This document shows positions 24,142-34,349 of a stretch of DNA of 64,000 bases, in pieces. Origin of the DNA: Gottfriedia luciferensis (GTDB lineage: Bacteria; Bacillota; Bacilli; Bacillales; Bacillaceae_G). Positions within the stretch are counted from its first letter, which is position 1. Every line of letters begins with the position of its first letter. The stretch lies in contig NZ_MDKC01000033.1 of the NCBI RefSeq assembly GCF_001712755.1, forward strand, positions 62,001 to 126,000, in the 5' to 3' direction. Made by a program: the position numbers and the translations under genes. The notes under the pieces were generated by a model. The model had not been told where the DNA came from, ran no database searches, and worked only from the letters and a program-made list of their open reading frames with translations.

Positions 24142-24165
24142 GAGAGGAAGATTCCTCTTCCTCTC
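24142..24165. repeat. Perfect hairpin between citZ and icd
   Basis: GAGAGGAAGA-TTCC-TCTTCCTCTC, ten uninterrupted pairs. On the coding (minus) strand no T run follows, so it is not a standard terminator; a role in mRNA processing or stability of the citZ-icd-mdh transcript is possible. Confidence 0.6.
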
Positions 24166-24223
24166 TTTACTATACCACTATTATTCGAATATTAAATACT
24201 ATTTTAAGTATTCAATTATTTCT

Positions 24224-25342
24224 TTATGCACGCTCTTCAATTGGAATGTAAGAGTTTTTCTCTGGTCCTGTATAATCTGCACGCGGACGAATAATACGAT
24301 TATTTTCATATTGTTCTAAAATGTGTGCAGTCCAGCCAGACATACGGCTAATAGCAAAGATTGGAGTGAATAAATCATGTTCAATTCCTAAGCTGTGATA
24401 AACAGATGCAGAGTAGAAATCAACATTTGGTGGAATATTCTTTTGAGTTGTAACAAGTTCTTCAATTTTTTCAGACATTGTGTACCATTTTAACTCTCCA
24501 GTAATTGCACCTAATTGACGAGACATTTCTTTTAAATGTTTCGCACGTGGGTCCCCACCACGATATACGCGATGTCCGAATCCCATAATTTTCGCTTTAG
24601 CATCCATTTTCTCTTGAATGTAAGATTCAACATTTTCAATCTCACCGATTTCAGCTAACATTTTCATAACGCTTTCATTTGCGCCGCCGTGTAATGGACC
24701 TTTTAAAGCTCCAATCGCAGCTGTAATACCTGAATAAATATCAGATAATGTAGCTACGCAAACGCGTGCAGTAAATGTCGAAGCATTTAATTCATGGTCA
24801 GCATGTAGTACTAAAGCCTTATTAATTGCTTCTTCAGCAATTGCATTAGGTTTATCACCTGTTAGCATGTATAAGAAGTTAGCCGAATAAGATAAATCTT
24901 TATTAGGAGCAACTGGTTCAAGCCCTTGACGAATTCGAGAAAACGCTGCCACAAATGTTGAAACTTTAGCTTGAAGTTGGATTGCTTTAAGATAATTTGA
25001 ATCTGAGTCCATTGCTTCAGCATTTTTATCATACAATGCAAGCATTGAAATAACTGTACGTAGTACAGTCATAGGATGTACATTTTTTAAATTAGTTGAT
25101 TTTAAGTAAGTAATAACTTCTTCTGGTAATTCGGCATTATCTGCTAATTGAGAAGCAAGTTCTTTAAGTTGATCCTTATTTGGTAACTTGCGATGCCATA
25201 ATAAATATACTACTTCTTCAAAACTTGCATATTCTGCTAATTCATCAATACCGATACCCACATACGTTAATGTATCATCAATAATAGAACTTATAGAAGT
25301 CGTAGCTGCTACAACACCCTCTAAACCACTTTTAACTGTCAT
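24224..25342 (-). CDS. citZ: Citrate synthase
   Basis: A 372-residue type II-like citrate synthase condensing oxaloacetate and acetyl-CoA. The catalytic His/Asp regions are seen as GPLHGGANESVMKML, MGFGHRVYRGGDPR and the DFYSASVYHSLGI region. Length agrees with B. subtilis CitZ. First gene of citZ-icd-mdh. The start ATG has an AAAGGAGAG ribosome binding site, and a promoter with three short inverted repeats lies upstream. Confidence 0.96.
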   Translation of the reverse strand: MTVKSGLEGVVAATTSISSIIDDTLTYVGIGIDELAEYASFEEVVYLLWHRKLPNKDQLKELASQLADNAELPEEVITYLKSTNLKNVHPMTVLRTVISMLALYDKNAEAMDSDSNYLKAIQLQAKVSTFVAAFSRIRQGLEPVAPNKDLSYSANFLYMLTGDKPNAIAEEAINKALVLHADHELNASTFTARVCVATLSDIYSGITAAIGALKGPLHGGANESVMKMLAEIGEIENVESYIQEKMDAKAKIMGFGHRVYRGGDPRAKHLKEMSRQLGAITGELKWYTMSEKIEELVTTQKNIPPNVDFYSASVYHSLGIEHDLFTPIFAISRMSGWTAHILEQYENNRIIRPRADYTGPEKNSYIPIEERA

Positions 25343-25376
25343 ATTCCCCTCTCTCCTTTACGCAAAAATTTCCCTA

Positions 25377-25426
25377 GTATTTAATACATACATATACTGG
25401 TATAACTCTTTTTAAATACCGAGTAT
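25377..25426 (-). promoter_or_regulatory. Three short inverted repeats in the citZ leader
   Basis: GTATTTAATAC (25377-25387), TATACTGGTATA (25393-25404) and ATACCGAGTAT (25416-25426) each have GTAT/ATAC-type dyad symmetry and are spaced 16-23 bp apart between the citZ promoter and start codon. They may be operator half-sites; no regulator is assigned. Confidence 0.4.
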
Positions 25427-25453
25427 ATATAGAAAGGAACCCTACTATCACTT

Positions 25454-25482
25454 ATTATAAACAATAATCTGACTTTTGTGAA
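25454..25482 (-). promoter_or_regulatory. Likely sigma-A promoter for citZ-icd-mdh
   Basis: Minus strand TTCACA (25477-25482), 17-bp spacer, TATAAT (25454-25459), about 110 bp upstream of the citZ start. Confidence 0.65.
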
Positions 25483-25517
25483 TGAAAACAATTTACTAAA
25501 ATATAATTATTATGCAA

Positions 25518-25976
25518 TTACTTAATTAATTCTACAATCCAAATGAATAGATATGCGATTCCAGCTCCAATTAAAGGCCCTACTGCAACCCCTTTAAATA
25601 CCGCTACAGACAGTACAGTACCTAGTACTAATGCTGCTGTTATTTGTGGACTAGTTGCTAATAATTGTACTCCACCTTTTGCCAAAAGAGCTACGGCGAT
25701 ACCAGAGAGTAGTGCGATCCAGGCAACAGGGGTTTTTAATGCATCAATCAAATTTTTAAAACCGATTTCTCCGGTCGCTATTGGTACTAATACAGCAATC
25801 GTAATGATTGTTACGCCTAAATTAATACCTTTTGATTGCATATACGGAAATACTCGAACTCCTAAGGGAGTATATTTTAGTACTAACAATACTATAATTG
25901 AAATAATTAAAGAGTTATTTTTAGCGATTGCACCAATTAATAATAAAACTAAGAGAAAAATTGTCGATTCACTCAT
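25518..25976 (-). CDS. ytwI: DUF441-family membrane protein YtwI
   Basis: A 152-residue, almost wholly hydrophobic protein with four to five predicted membrane spans separated by short Gly/Pro-rich turns. Matches the UPF0756/DUF441 family in length and in being next to citZ and ytvI. No function is known for the family. Transcribed apart from ytvI, which is divergent. Confidence 0.85.
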   Translation of the reverse strand: MSESTIFLLVLLLIGAIAKNNSLIISIIVLLVLKYTPLGVRVFPYMQSKGINLGVTIITIAVLVPIATGEIGFKNLIDALKTPVAWIALLSGIAVALLAKGGVQLLATSPQITAALVLGTVLSVAVFKGVAVGPLIGAGIAYLFIWIVELIK

Positions 25977-26099
25977 TTGTTAGTATCCCCTTAATGTATA
26001 ATTTATTAATAAATACTATCAAACTTTACTATTATAAAAAAATAATTCTTGATAAAATAAGACAAGAGGACTCATTTCACTTTGGAAGGAGGTAAAAGT

Positions 26100-27212
26100 T
26101 TGAATAGAACTTTAGTTTTTCAGATCGTTCGGTTTTTATTTGTTATCGCATGTACTATTCTAGGTCTTTACGTGGCACTATTCATCTCAAAACTTACATA
26201 CCCTTTCATCATTGCTTTAATCATTGCATACCTTTTAAATCCACTAGTAAATTTTTTAAACGAAAAAGCCAGAGTACCAAGAGGAATAGCAGCATTTTTA
26301 TCAATTATTTTACTATTAGCTATTCTAGCAGGATTATTTACATTACTAATTACGGAAATCATCTCAGGCTCTACCTATTTAATTCAAGTTGTTCCAGAAA
26401 GCTTTGAACGATTAATTTATTTCGTTGAAAATCTTGTTACTGATAAGGTGATTCCTTTATATGACTTGATTATGAGTAAATATAGTCAACTCGGAGCTGG
26501 TCAACAACATACGATTCGCACAAATATACAATCGATTGGCGATTCTGCAATTAATCTAGGAAAAGAAGCATTAAATGGTATTATTGTAGGGATTAAGTTA
26601 GTAATCGCTTTATTACCAAATACTGCTACCTTAATATTCGTTTCTTTATTAGCAACTTTCTTTATTAGTAAAGATTGGTACAAAATAAAAAATTTATTCG
26701 CAAAATATACACCAGATCGAATTCAACATTACAGCAAAACAATTTTTATTGATTTACGAAAAGCTTTATTTGGTTTTATTAAAGCACATATCACTCTTAT
26801 TTCTATGACGACTGTGCTAGTCTTAATCGGATTATTAATATTAAGAGTTCCTTTTGCAATCACTATAGCTATTCTAATTGGCTTCATCGACTTACTTCCA
26901 TACCTAGGAACTGGCTTAATTTTCATACCATGGATCTTATATACATTTCTGTCTAGCGATTATAAATTAACGATTGGTCTCGCAATTTTATATGGTGTTG
27001 TAATTGTCCAACGTCAACTTGCAGAGCCAAAAGTTCTATCTTCAAATATTGGACTACAACCACTTCCTACTTTAATCTCGATATTTGTTGGTTTTAAATT
27101 TTTTGGTCTACTAGGATTGATAGCCGGTCCAGTAACCTTAGTAATTTTATCAACTTTGTATCGAGCAAGAGTCTTCCATGAACTTTGGTATTATATTAGA
27201 GGTTCGAATTAA
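26100..27212 (+). CDS. ytvI: AI-2E-family transporter-like permease YtvI
   Basis: A 370-residue multispan membrane protein of the AI-2E/PerM-like family (about eight spans; signature region FIDLLPYLGTGLIFIPW near 265-285 and LQPLPTLISIFVGFKFFGLLGLIAGP near 330-355). TTG at 26100 is chosen because AAGGAGG lies 7 nt upstream; an earlier TTG would place the ribosome binding site inside the gene. The family includes ion antiporters and AI-2 exporters; the substrate here is not determined. Confidence 0.85.
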   Translation: MNRTLVFQIVRFLFVIACTILGLYVALFISKLTYPFIIALIIAYLLNPLVNFLNEKARVPRGIAAFLSIILLLAILAGLFTLLITEIISGSTYLIQVVPESFERLIYFVENLVTDKVIPLYDLIMSKYSQLGAGQQHTIRTNIQSIGDSAINLGKEALNGIIVGIKLVIALLPNTATLIFVSLLATFFISKDWYKIKNLFAKYTPDRIQHYSKTIFIDLRKALFGFIKAHITLISMTTVLVLIGLLILRVPFAITIAILIGFIDLLPYLGTGLIFIPWILYTFLSSDYKLTIGLAILYGVVIVQRQLAEPKVLSSNIGLQPLPTLISIFVGFKFFGLLGLIAGPVTLVILSTLYRARVFHELWYYIRGSN

Positions 27213-27249
27213 ACTGAAAATCAATTTATTATTTCTTTGCAAAAATAAA

Positions 27250-27280
27250 ACGAGAAAGCTAACCGCTTTCTCGTTTTTTT
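27250..27280 (+). terminator. Convergent terminator between ytvI and fxsA
   Basis: ACGAGAAAGC / GCTTTCTCGT stem with 5-nt loop and a following T7 run; A run on the other side makes it usable in both directions. Confidence 0.85.
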
Positions 27281-27314
27281 GTCTCTGATAAAAAATCAAT
27301 TGTATTTCCAATGT

Positions 27315-27710
27315 TTATTTCTTTATATAACCTGTCCAAACAACATTACCCTTTAGCCTTTTCATGACAAAATAAATAAGTTGTTGAACAAATTTGATTC
27401 TAATTGGTTTAATTAGCAAAACGATTGCTAGTAAGTCGGTAATTGGTCCTGGAATAAAAAATAGGAGGCCAATTAGGAAAAATGACAATCCCTCTATCAT
27501 GATTAAATCCGGCATTTTGCCAGCCCGAATCTGTTCTCCGGCTTGATTTTTAACTGTAACCCAAACGGTTCTCATGATATATATACCAATCAAAAGCGTA
27601 CCGATTAGCCAAAGAAATACTGATAAGGAACCAATTACTCTACCAAGTAATGTTAAACAGATTAAATCAATTAATGGGATTAACAATAGCCAACCAACAA
27701 GTTTTTTCAT
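27315..27710 (-). CDS. fxsA: FxsA-family cytoplasmic membrane protein
   Basis: A 131-residue protein with three to four hydrophobic spans and the family core MRTVWVTVKNQAGEQIRAGKMP plus FIPGPITDLLAIVLL. FxsA overproduction suppresses phage T7 exclusion by the F plasmid in E. coli; the normal role is unknown. Named ytzA in B. subtilis and found there next to pyk, as here. The ribosome binding site is GAGGTG. Confidence 0.88.
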   Translation of the reverse strand: MKKLVGWLLLIPLIDLICLTLLGRVIGSLSVFLWLIGTLLIGIYIMRTVWVTVKNQAGEQIRAGKMPDLIMIEGLSFFLIGLLFFIPGPITDLLAIVLLIKPIRIKFVQQLIYFVMKRLKGNVVWTGYIKK

Positions 27711-27773
27711 GATCGTTTCACCTCTTGCTTAGAATTAAAAATATATCTCTTAATAATCTTATGCACGTCAAAA

Positions 27774-27808
27774 AATAAAGAGAAGGAAACTTTGTCCTTC
27801 TCTTTATT
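27774..27808 (-). terminator. Terminator of pfkA-pyk
   Basis: Minus strand AATAAAGAGAAGGA / TTCCTTCTCTTTATT followed by TTTTTTGA, six bases after the pyk stop codon. Confidence 0.85.
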
Positions 27809-27813
27809 ATATC

Positions 27814-29568
27814 TTAAAATATGCTTTTATGTCCTGTACTAACTATTCCTCTTGAAGCATCTACTGTAACAGCTTGACCGTTTACTAAGATGTTTGTTGC
27901 ATTTTCAACTCCAACAATTACTGGAATACCTAAGCTAACACCTACTACTGCAGCATGGCTAGTTAATCCACCTTCTTCAGTAATAATAGCCGCTGCTCTT
28001 TCAATCGCTGGCATCATGTCTCGATCTGTACTATTTGTTACAAGAATACTTCCTGGTGTAACTTTCGAAACAGCTTCTTCACCAGTTTTTGCGATGACAA
28101 CTTTTCCTGCAGCAGTTTTGCGACCAATACCTTGACCTTGAGCGATCACGTCACCTACTACATGGATTTTCATCATATTTGTCATACCTGTTTCACCAAC
28201 TGGTAATCCAGCAGTAATGATGACAGTATCACCATTTGAAACAAATTTAGCGTCTTGAGCCGCTTCCATAGCATGTTGTAACATTTCGTCAGTTGAGTTT
28301 GCTCTTTCTCTATATTCAGTTTGTACTCCCCAAACTAAAGTTAGGCGGCGACAAATACGAATATCAGATGTAATAGCTAATATAGGAGCTTTTGGACGAT
28401 ATTTTGAAATCATTTTCGCAGTATGTCCACTCTCAGTAGGAGCAATAATTGCAGCTACTTTTAAGTTTAAAGCCGTTGCTGCAACCGATTGACCAATTGC
28501 ATCTGTAATTGTTCCTTTATTTTCTCTTTGACGCTTTTTAAATAATTCTTCGTATTGTAAGCTTTTTTCAATTCGAAGCGCAATTGAGTTCATCATTGAA
28601 ACAGATTCGACTGGATATGAACCTGCAGCAGTTTCTCCTGATAACATAATTGCATCAGTTCCATCAAGAATGGCATTTGCAACGTCACTTGCCTCTGCTC
28701 GTGTTGGTCGAGGATTACGTTGCATAGAATCTAACATTTGAGTAGCTGTAATTACTGGCTTACCTAAATTATTACATTTTTTAATTAATAGTTTTTGAAC
28801 GATTGGTACCTCTTCTGGTGGAATTTCTACACCCATATCACCACGTGCAACCATTAAACCATCTGAAACCTCAAGAATTTCATCGATATTATCGATCCCT
28901 TCTTGGTTTTCGATTTTCGGTATAATTTGAATATACTCAGCGCCATGTTTACCTAAAAGCTCACGAATTTCTAATACATCAGAAGCTTTACGAACGAAAG
29001 ATGCGGCAATAAAATCAACATTTTGTTCAATACCAAATTGGATATCGCTTATATCTTTTTCTGTAATACCAGGTAAATTTACACGTACATTTGGTACGTT
29101 TACACCTTTTTTATTTTTTACTAAACCGCTGTTTAACACTTTAGTACGAATATCATTTCCTTCAATACCGATAACTTCTAATCCGATTAATCCATCATCG
29201 ATAAGAATTCTAGAACCAACATGTACGTCATCAATTAAACCTTCGTAAGAAACCGCAAATTTTTCTGCTGTACCTACTACTGGTTCTGTAGTAATAATAA
29301 CTTCATTTCCAGTTGTTAATTCTGCTTGGCCACCTTCAAAATCTAAAGTACGAATTTCTGGACCTTTTGTATCTAAAAGAATCGCTACAGTTCTACCAGT
29401 TTGTTTTGAAGCCTCGCGGATACTTGTAATTCTTGCAGCATGCTCTTCATGAGAACCATGCGAGAAATTTAAACGTGCTACGTTCATTCCTGCATTAATT
29501 AACTCTACTAATTTTTCTACCGATTCACTAGCAGGACCAATCGTACAAACTATTTTTGTTTTACGCAT
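27814..29568 (-). CDS. pyk: Pyruvate kinase with C-terminal PEP-utiliser domain
   Basis: A 584-residue glycolytic enzyme making pyruvate and ATP from PEP. The catalytic core begins [14 protein letters not shown]; the active-site region [13 protein letters not shown] and [12 protein letters not shown] are intact. Residues from about 480 form the extra PEP-utilising mobile domain typical of Bacillus enzymes, with [18 protein letters not shown]. 79 bp after pfkA in the pfkA-pyk operon. Confidence 0.97.
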   Translation of the reverse strand: MRKTKIVCTIGPASESVEKLVELINAGMNVARLNFSHGSHEEHAARITSIREASKQTGRTVAILLDTKGPEIRTLDFEGGQAELTTGNEVIITTEPVVGTAEKFAVSYEGLIDDVHVGSRILIDDGLIGLEVIGIEGNDIRTKVLNSGLVKNKKGVNVPNVRVNLPGITEKDISDIQFGIEQNVDFIAASFVRKASDVLEIRELLGKHGAEYIQIIPKIENQEGIDNIDEILEVSDGLMVARGDMGVEIPPEEVPIVQKLLIKKCNNLGKPVITATQMLDSMQRNPRPTRAEASDVANAILDGTDAIMLSGETAAGSYPVESVSMMNSIALRIEKSLQYEELFKKRQRENKGTITDAIGQSVAATALNLKVAAIIAPTESGHTAKMISKYRPKAPILAITSDIRICRRLTLVWGVQTEYRERANSTDEMLQHAMEAAQDAKFVSNGDTVIITAGLPVGETGMTNMMKIHVVGDVIAQGQGIGRKTAAGKVVIAKTGEEAVSKVTPGSILVTNSTDRDMMPAIERAAAIITEEGGLTSHAAVVGVSLGIPVIVGVENATNILVNGQAVTVDASRGIVSTGHKSIF

Positions 29569-29647
29569 TTTTTACCCTCCAAATTTATATAAAACTCTAT
29601 ACTATTACGAAATTTATGAAATCGATTGCCCAATTAAATCTAACTAA

Positions 29648-30619
<972 letters not shown>

Positions 30620-30796
30620 TCAATGATTTTACCTTATGCATTTATTCATTTTTATAAAGTACCATGTAATGCCTATTTAAACAATAGAAATAATGTGAAC
30701 TTTTTCATAAACTTTTTTTAATGAATGAAACACTTTTAAAAAGTATGACGACATCTTTATGCATATTGCTATTTTTTACTAATTTTATAAAAAAAA

Positions 30797-30840
30797 TACA
30801 AAAAGAGCATGCTAACATATTGTTTCACACACTCTAGAAG
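30797..30840 (-). terminator. Probable terminator of accD-accA
   Basis: Minus strand AGAGTGTG / CATGCTCT arms with a wide loop, followed by TTTTTGTATTTTTTTT. Weaker than the other terminators; some read-through into pfkA-pyk is possible. Confidence 0.5.
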
Positions 30841-30852
30841 TTAAACTAAATA

Positions 30853-31809
30853 TTATTGGTTAAAAGAAATTTTCCCTAACTTTGCGTGTTTTTCATATCG
30901 TTGTTGAACTAGCTCTTCTTTATCCATAGTTAACAGTGACTTTAATGTTTCATATAAGTACTTGTCAATATACTTAGCCTGTTGTTCAACATCATTTTGC
31001 GCTCCACCTTTTACTTCAGGAATAATTTGGTCAACTACACCTAAATCTAATAAGTCTGGAGCTGTTATTTTCATTGTTTCAGCTGCTCTACGTGCTTGTG
31101 AAGAATCTTTCCATAATAATGCTGCTGCACCTTCTGGTGATATTACAGAGTAAGTTGAGTTTTCTAACATCAGTAACTTATTACCAATTCCTAATGCTAA
31201 AGCTCCACCACTACCACCTTCGCCAATTACAATACAAATAGTAGGTACTTTTAAGCCTGCCATTTCAAAAATATTTCGGGCAATTGCTTCACTTTGTCCA
31301 CGCTCTTCAGCTGCCTTACCAGGATATGCACCTTTTGTATCGATAAACGCGATAATCGGTCTGTTAAATTTCTCTGCTTGCTTCATTAAACGAAGTGCTT
31401 TTCGGTACCCTTCTGGATGTGGCATACCGAAATTACGTCGAATATTTTCTTTTGTATCTTTACCACGTTGATGTCCAACGATAGTAACCGGTAATCCACG
31501 GTAAGATGCGATACCTGAAACGATTGCAGCATCGTCTCCAAATAATCGATCACCATGACACTCAAAGAAATCTGTAAATAATCTATTAACATAATCTAAA
31601 GTAGTTGGTCGTTCAGGATGTCTAGCAACTTGTACACGATCCCAAACTCCCATGTTACCGTATATTTCATTTTCTAAGGTTTTTAAACGTTCTTCTAAAC
31701 GTCTGATTTCTTCAGAAAAATCAACATCATGTTGACTTGTATAAACCTTAAGTTCATCTATTTTCGTCTTTAGTTCATGAATCGGTTTTTCGAATTCTAA
31801 CATAACCAC
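30853..31809 (-). CDS. accA: Acetyl-CoA carboxylase carboxyltransferase subunit alpha
   Basis: A 318-residue subunit that, with AccD, transfers carboxyl from biotin-AccB to acetyl-CoA to give malonyl-CoA. The family core [29 protein letters not shown]-type block, the oxyanion-hole [12 protein letters not shown] segment and [14 protein letters not shown] are present. GTG at 31809 overlaps the accD stop by one base; an in-frame ATG at 31803 is an alternative. Length is standard. The overlap implies coupled, equal synthesis of both subunits. Confidence 0.95.
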   Translation of the reverse strand: MVMLEFEKPIHELKTKIDELKVYTSQHDVDFSEEIRRLEERLKTLENEIYGNMGVWDRVQVARHPERPTTLDYVNRLFTDFFECHGDRLFGDDAAIVSGIASYRGLPVTIVGHQRGKDTKENIRRNFGMPHPEGYRKALRLMKQAEKFNRPIIAFIDTKGAYPGKAAEERGQSEAIARNIFEMAGLKVPTICIVIGEGGSGGALALGIGNKLLMLENSTYSVISPEGAAALLWKDSSQARRAAETMKITAPDLLDLGVVDQIIPEVKGGAQNDVEQQAKYIDKYLYETLKSLLTMDKEELVQQRYEKHAKLGKISFNQ

Positions 31810-32669
31810 TATTGCAAGACACCCCCTTGATGTAAGTTAAGGATTGTAAATAATTTTGAACGTAATTCTAATCGTGAAATGACTGCATCAAGCTGACCAT
31901 GATTCATTAGGAATTCAGCAGTTTGGAAGTCTTCAGGTAATTCTTCACGGATCGTTTGCTCAATAATACGTCTACCAGCAAAACCAATTAAAGCACCCGG
32001 CTCAGCAAAATTAAAATCGCCTAAAGATGCAAAACTAGCAGATACTCCACCTGTAGTTGGATTTGTCATAATTGAAATTGCTAAATAACCTAGCTCGCTA
32101 TGCTTTTTAAGCGCAGCACTAGTTTTTGCCATTTGCATTAAACTTAAAATACCTTCCTGCATACGAGCTCCGCCGGATGCAGTAAAAATAATAAATGGTG
32201 AACCGTCAGATGAAGCTCGCTCAACTGCACGAGTTATTTTTTCTCCGACAACAGATCCCATGCTTCCCATTCGGAATCTTGCATCCATAACTGCAATTAC
32301 AACAGGAATTCCGTCGATTTTTCCTTTTCCTGTAACAATCGCCTCGTTAAGCTCAGTTTTTTTACGATCCCCTTCAAGCTTCTCTATGTAATCAGGGAAG
32401 TGTAGCGGATTTGCAGAAACCATATTTTGATCAAACTCTTCAAAAGTATCTTCATCAATTAAGCTTTCGATTCTTTCGAATGCTGTCATTTGATGGTGAT
32501 AACCACAATTATTACAAACTTTTAGGTTTTTTATTAATTCTTTTGTAATACTAATTTTTTTACATTTAGGACATTTTGTCATAACACCGTCAGGTAAATC
32601 TTGTCTCATTACTTCTGAAGGTATAGATGCATATTTTTTCTTTTTGGAAAATAAGTCTTTGATTTGCAA
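31809..32669 (-). CDS. accD: Acetyl-CoA carboxylase carboxyltransferase subunit beta
   Basis: A 286-residue partner of AccA. The N-terminal zinc ribbon has C33, C36, C52 and C55 (CPKC, CNNC). The crotonase-like core carries [22 protein letters not shown] and [18 protein letters not shown] ribosome binding site precedes the ATG. Between promoter and start lies a perfect FapR-type inverted repeat, so the operon may respond to malonyl-CoA. Confidence 0.96.
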   Translation of the reverse strand: MQIKDLFSKKKKYASIPSEVMRQDLPDGVMTKCPKCKKISITKELIKNLKVCNNCGYHHQMTAFERIESLIDEDTFEEFDQNMVSANPLHFPDYIEKLEGDRKKTELNEAIVTGKGKIDGIPVVIAVMDARFRMGSMGSVVGEKITRAVERASSDGSPFIIFTASGGARMQEGILSLMQMAKTSAALKKHSELGYLAISIMTNPTTGGVSASFASLGDFNFAEPGALIGFAGRRIIEQTIREELPEDFQTAEFLMNHGQLDAVISRLELRSKLFTILNLHQGGVLQ

Positions 32670-32689
32670 CCTAATTCCTCCTAACTTTT

Positions 32690-32706
32690 TTAGTACTAAA
32701 TACTAA
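32690..32706 (-). promoter_or_regulatory. FapR-type operator in the accDA leader
   Basis: TTAGTA-N5-TACTAA, a perfect 17-bp inverted repeat identical in its arms to the FapR consensus known from B. subtilis. It starts about 16 bp downstream of the -10 box, roughly +9 to +25, the usual place for FapR sites. FapR represses fatty-acid genes until malonyl-CoA accumulates; accDA makes malonyl-CoA. Confidence 0.7.
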
Positions 32707-32721
32707 TAGGATACTATAAAT

Positions 32722-32750
32722 GTTATACACTTTTTGTTAACATTTGTCGA
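32722..32750 (-). promoter_or_regulatory. Likely sigma-A promoter for accD-accA
   Basis: Minus strand TCGACA (32745-32750), 17-bp spacer, TATAAC (32722-32727). The rest of the 310-bp gap before malic enzyme is AT-rich and contains that gene's terminator. Confidence 0.6.
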
Positions 32751-32902
32751 TAAAATTCAGCTAAATTTCGTCATTACAACCATTTAACCAACTTGAAATT
32801 TGTAGAAAATCTAAAAAAATTAATTTATACATTTTTTATGAAATTCCTTTAATTTCCAACAATCTTTGCGCTTTTTTACCACATCTAAGTATTATATCAG
32901 AT

Positions 32903-32951
32903 AAAAAAGGATAGTACTACATTACTTAATTTTAGTATTGTAATACTATCC
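32903..32951 (-). terminator. Terminator of the malic enzyme gene
   Basis: Minus strand GGATAGTA / TACTATCC arms with further pairing inside, followed by TTTTTTAT. Confidence 0.75.
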
Positions 32952-32979
32952 CCATTAATATTGATATCTGGTAATAAAA

Positions 32980-34221
32980 CTATTTAATTAAAGCTAGTTT
33001 TTTTGTTTTTTCTTCGATTTCTTTCGGGTCAACATTCAGTCTCGCAACCCCTGTTTCCATTGCAGCTTTTGCTACACTAGCAGCTACTTTTGGAGCCACT
33101 CGAGGATCAAATGGCGCTGGAATAATAAAATCTGGAGATAGATCAGCTTCACTTACTAAGCTTGCAATTGCATTTACTGCAGCAATTTTCATCTCTTCAT
33201 TAATATGTGTAGCACGAACATCTAATGCTCCACGGAAAATTCCTGGGAATGCAAGAACATTATTTACTTGGTTAGGATAATCACTGCGACCAGTACCGAT
33301 TACTAAAGCGCCTGCTTCTTTTGCATCTTCAGGCATAATTTCTGGATCTGGATTAGCCATTGCAAAAATAATAGGATTTTCATTCATTGAACGAACCATT
33401 TCTTGAGTTACTGCTCCTTTTACAGAAACCCCAATAAATACGTCTGCCCCTTCGAGTACTTCTTTAAGGCTACCTTGAATTTTATCTTTATTTGTGTATT
33501 TTGCAACTTCATTTTTTACGCTATTCATACCATTTGGACGCCCTTCGTAAATCGAGCCTTTTGTATCACACATAATAATTTGACGAACACCAAAACGATA
33601 CAATAATTTTAATATAGCAATACCTGCAGCTCCTGCACCATTTAGGACCACTTTAATATCAGCCATATTTTTATTCACTATTTTTAAAGCATTTACTAAA
33701 CCTGCAAGTGTAACGATCGCCGTTCCATGTTGATCATCATGGAATATAGGAATATTTGTTTCACGCTTTAAGCGCTCTTCTATTATAAAGCAGTTTGGAG
33801 CTGCAATATCCTCTAAATTTATTCCACCAAATGTAGGCTCTAACAATTTTACTGTTTGAATGATTTGCTCTACATCTTGCGTATTTAAGCAGATTGGAAA
33901 TGCATCAACACCAGCAAAGCTTTTAAATAACGCAGCTTTACCTTCCATTACAGGTAATGCAGCCTCTGGACCAATATTACCTAGTCCAAGAACGGCAGAT
34001 CCGTCCGAAACTACACCAACCATATTACCTTTCATTGTGTATTCATACACTCTGCTTTTTTCTTCGTAAATTTCTTTACACGGCTCGGCAACACCTGGTG
34101 AGTACGCTAAACTTAGTTCTTTAGCATTTGTAACTGGCACCTTAGAAACTGTTTCTAATTTACCTTGATGTACTCTATGCATATGTAATGCTTCTTCACT
34201 TAATAATGACAAACTATTCAC
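32980..34221 (-). CDS. ytsJ: NADP-type malic enzyme
   Basis: A 413-residue enzyme converting malate to pyruvate and CO2 with NADPH formation. Very close to B. subtilis YtsJ: SLAYSPGVAEPC, VSDGSAVLGLGNIGPEAALPVMEGKA in short blocks, metal site LEDIAAPNCF and HDDQHGTAIV, and nucleotide-binding NGAGAAGIA. It lies between dnaE and accD as in B. subtilis. The NADPH it makes suits the fatty-acid genes next door. Confidence 0.95.
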   Translation of the reverse strand: MNSLSLLSEEALHMHRVHQGKLETVSKVPVTNAKELSLAYSPGVAEPCKEIYEEKSRVYEYTMKGNMVGVVSDGSAVLGLGNIGPEAALPVMEGKAALFKSFAGVDAFPICLNTQDVEQIIQTVKLLEPTFGGINLEDIAAPNCFIIEERLKRETNIPIFHDDQHGTAIVTLAGLVNALKIVNKNMADIKVVLNGAGAAGIAILKLLYRFGVRQIIMCDTKGSIYEGRPNGMNSVKNEVAKYTNKDKIQGSLKEVLEGADVFIGVSVKGAVTQEMVRSMNENPIIFAMANPDPEIMPEDAKEAGALVIGTGRSDYPNQVNNVLAFPGIFRGALDVRATHINEEMKIAAVNAIASLVSEADLSPDFIIPAPFDPRVAPKVAASVAKAAMETGVARLNVDPKEIEEKTKKLALIK

Positions 34222-34349
34222 TCTCCCTAATGTTGACGAGTTGACTTTTCAACTGTATATTTCTTAGTGATTTTCTCTTTAAAAGGTAAAAATTTCTTTT
34301 TGTATGATATCACATGTATGTTAATAATAAATAGTTTAGAGAAGAATGT

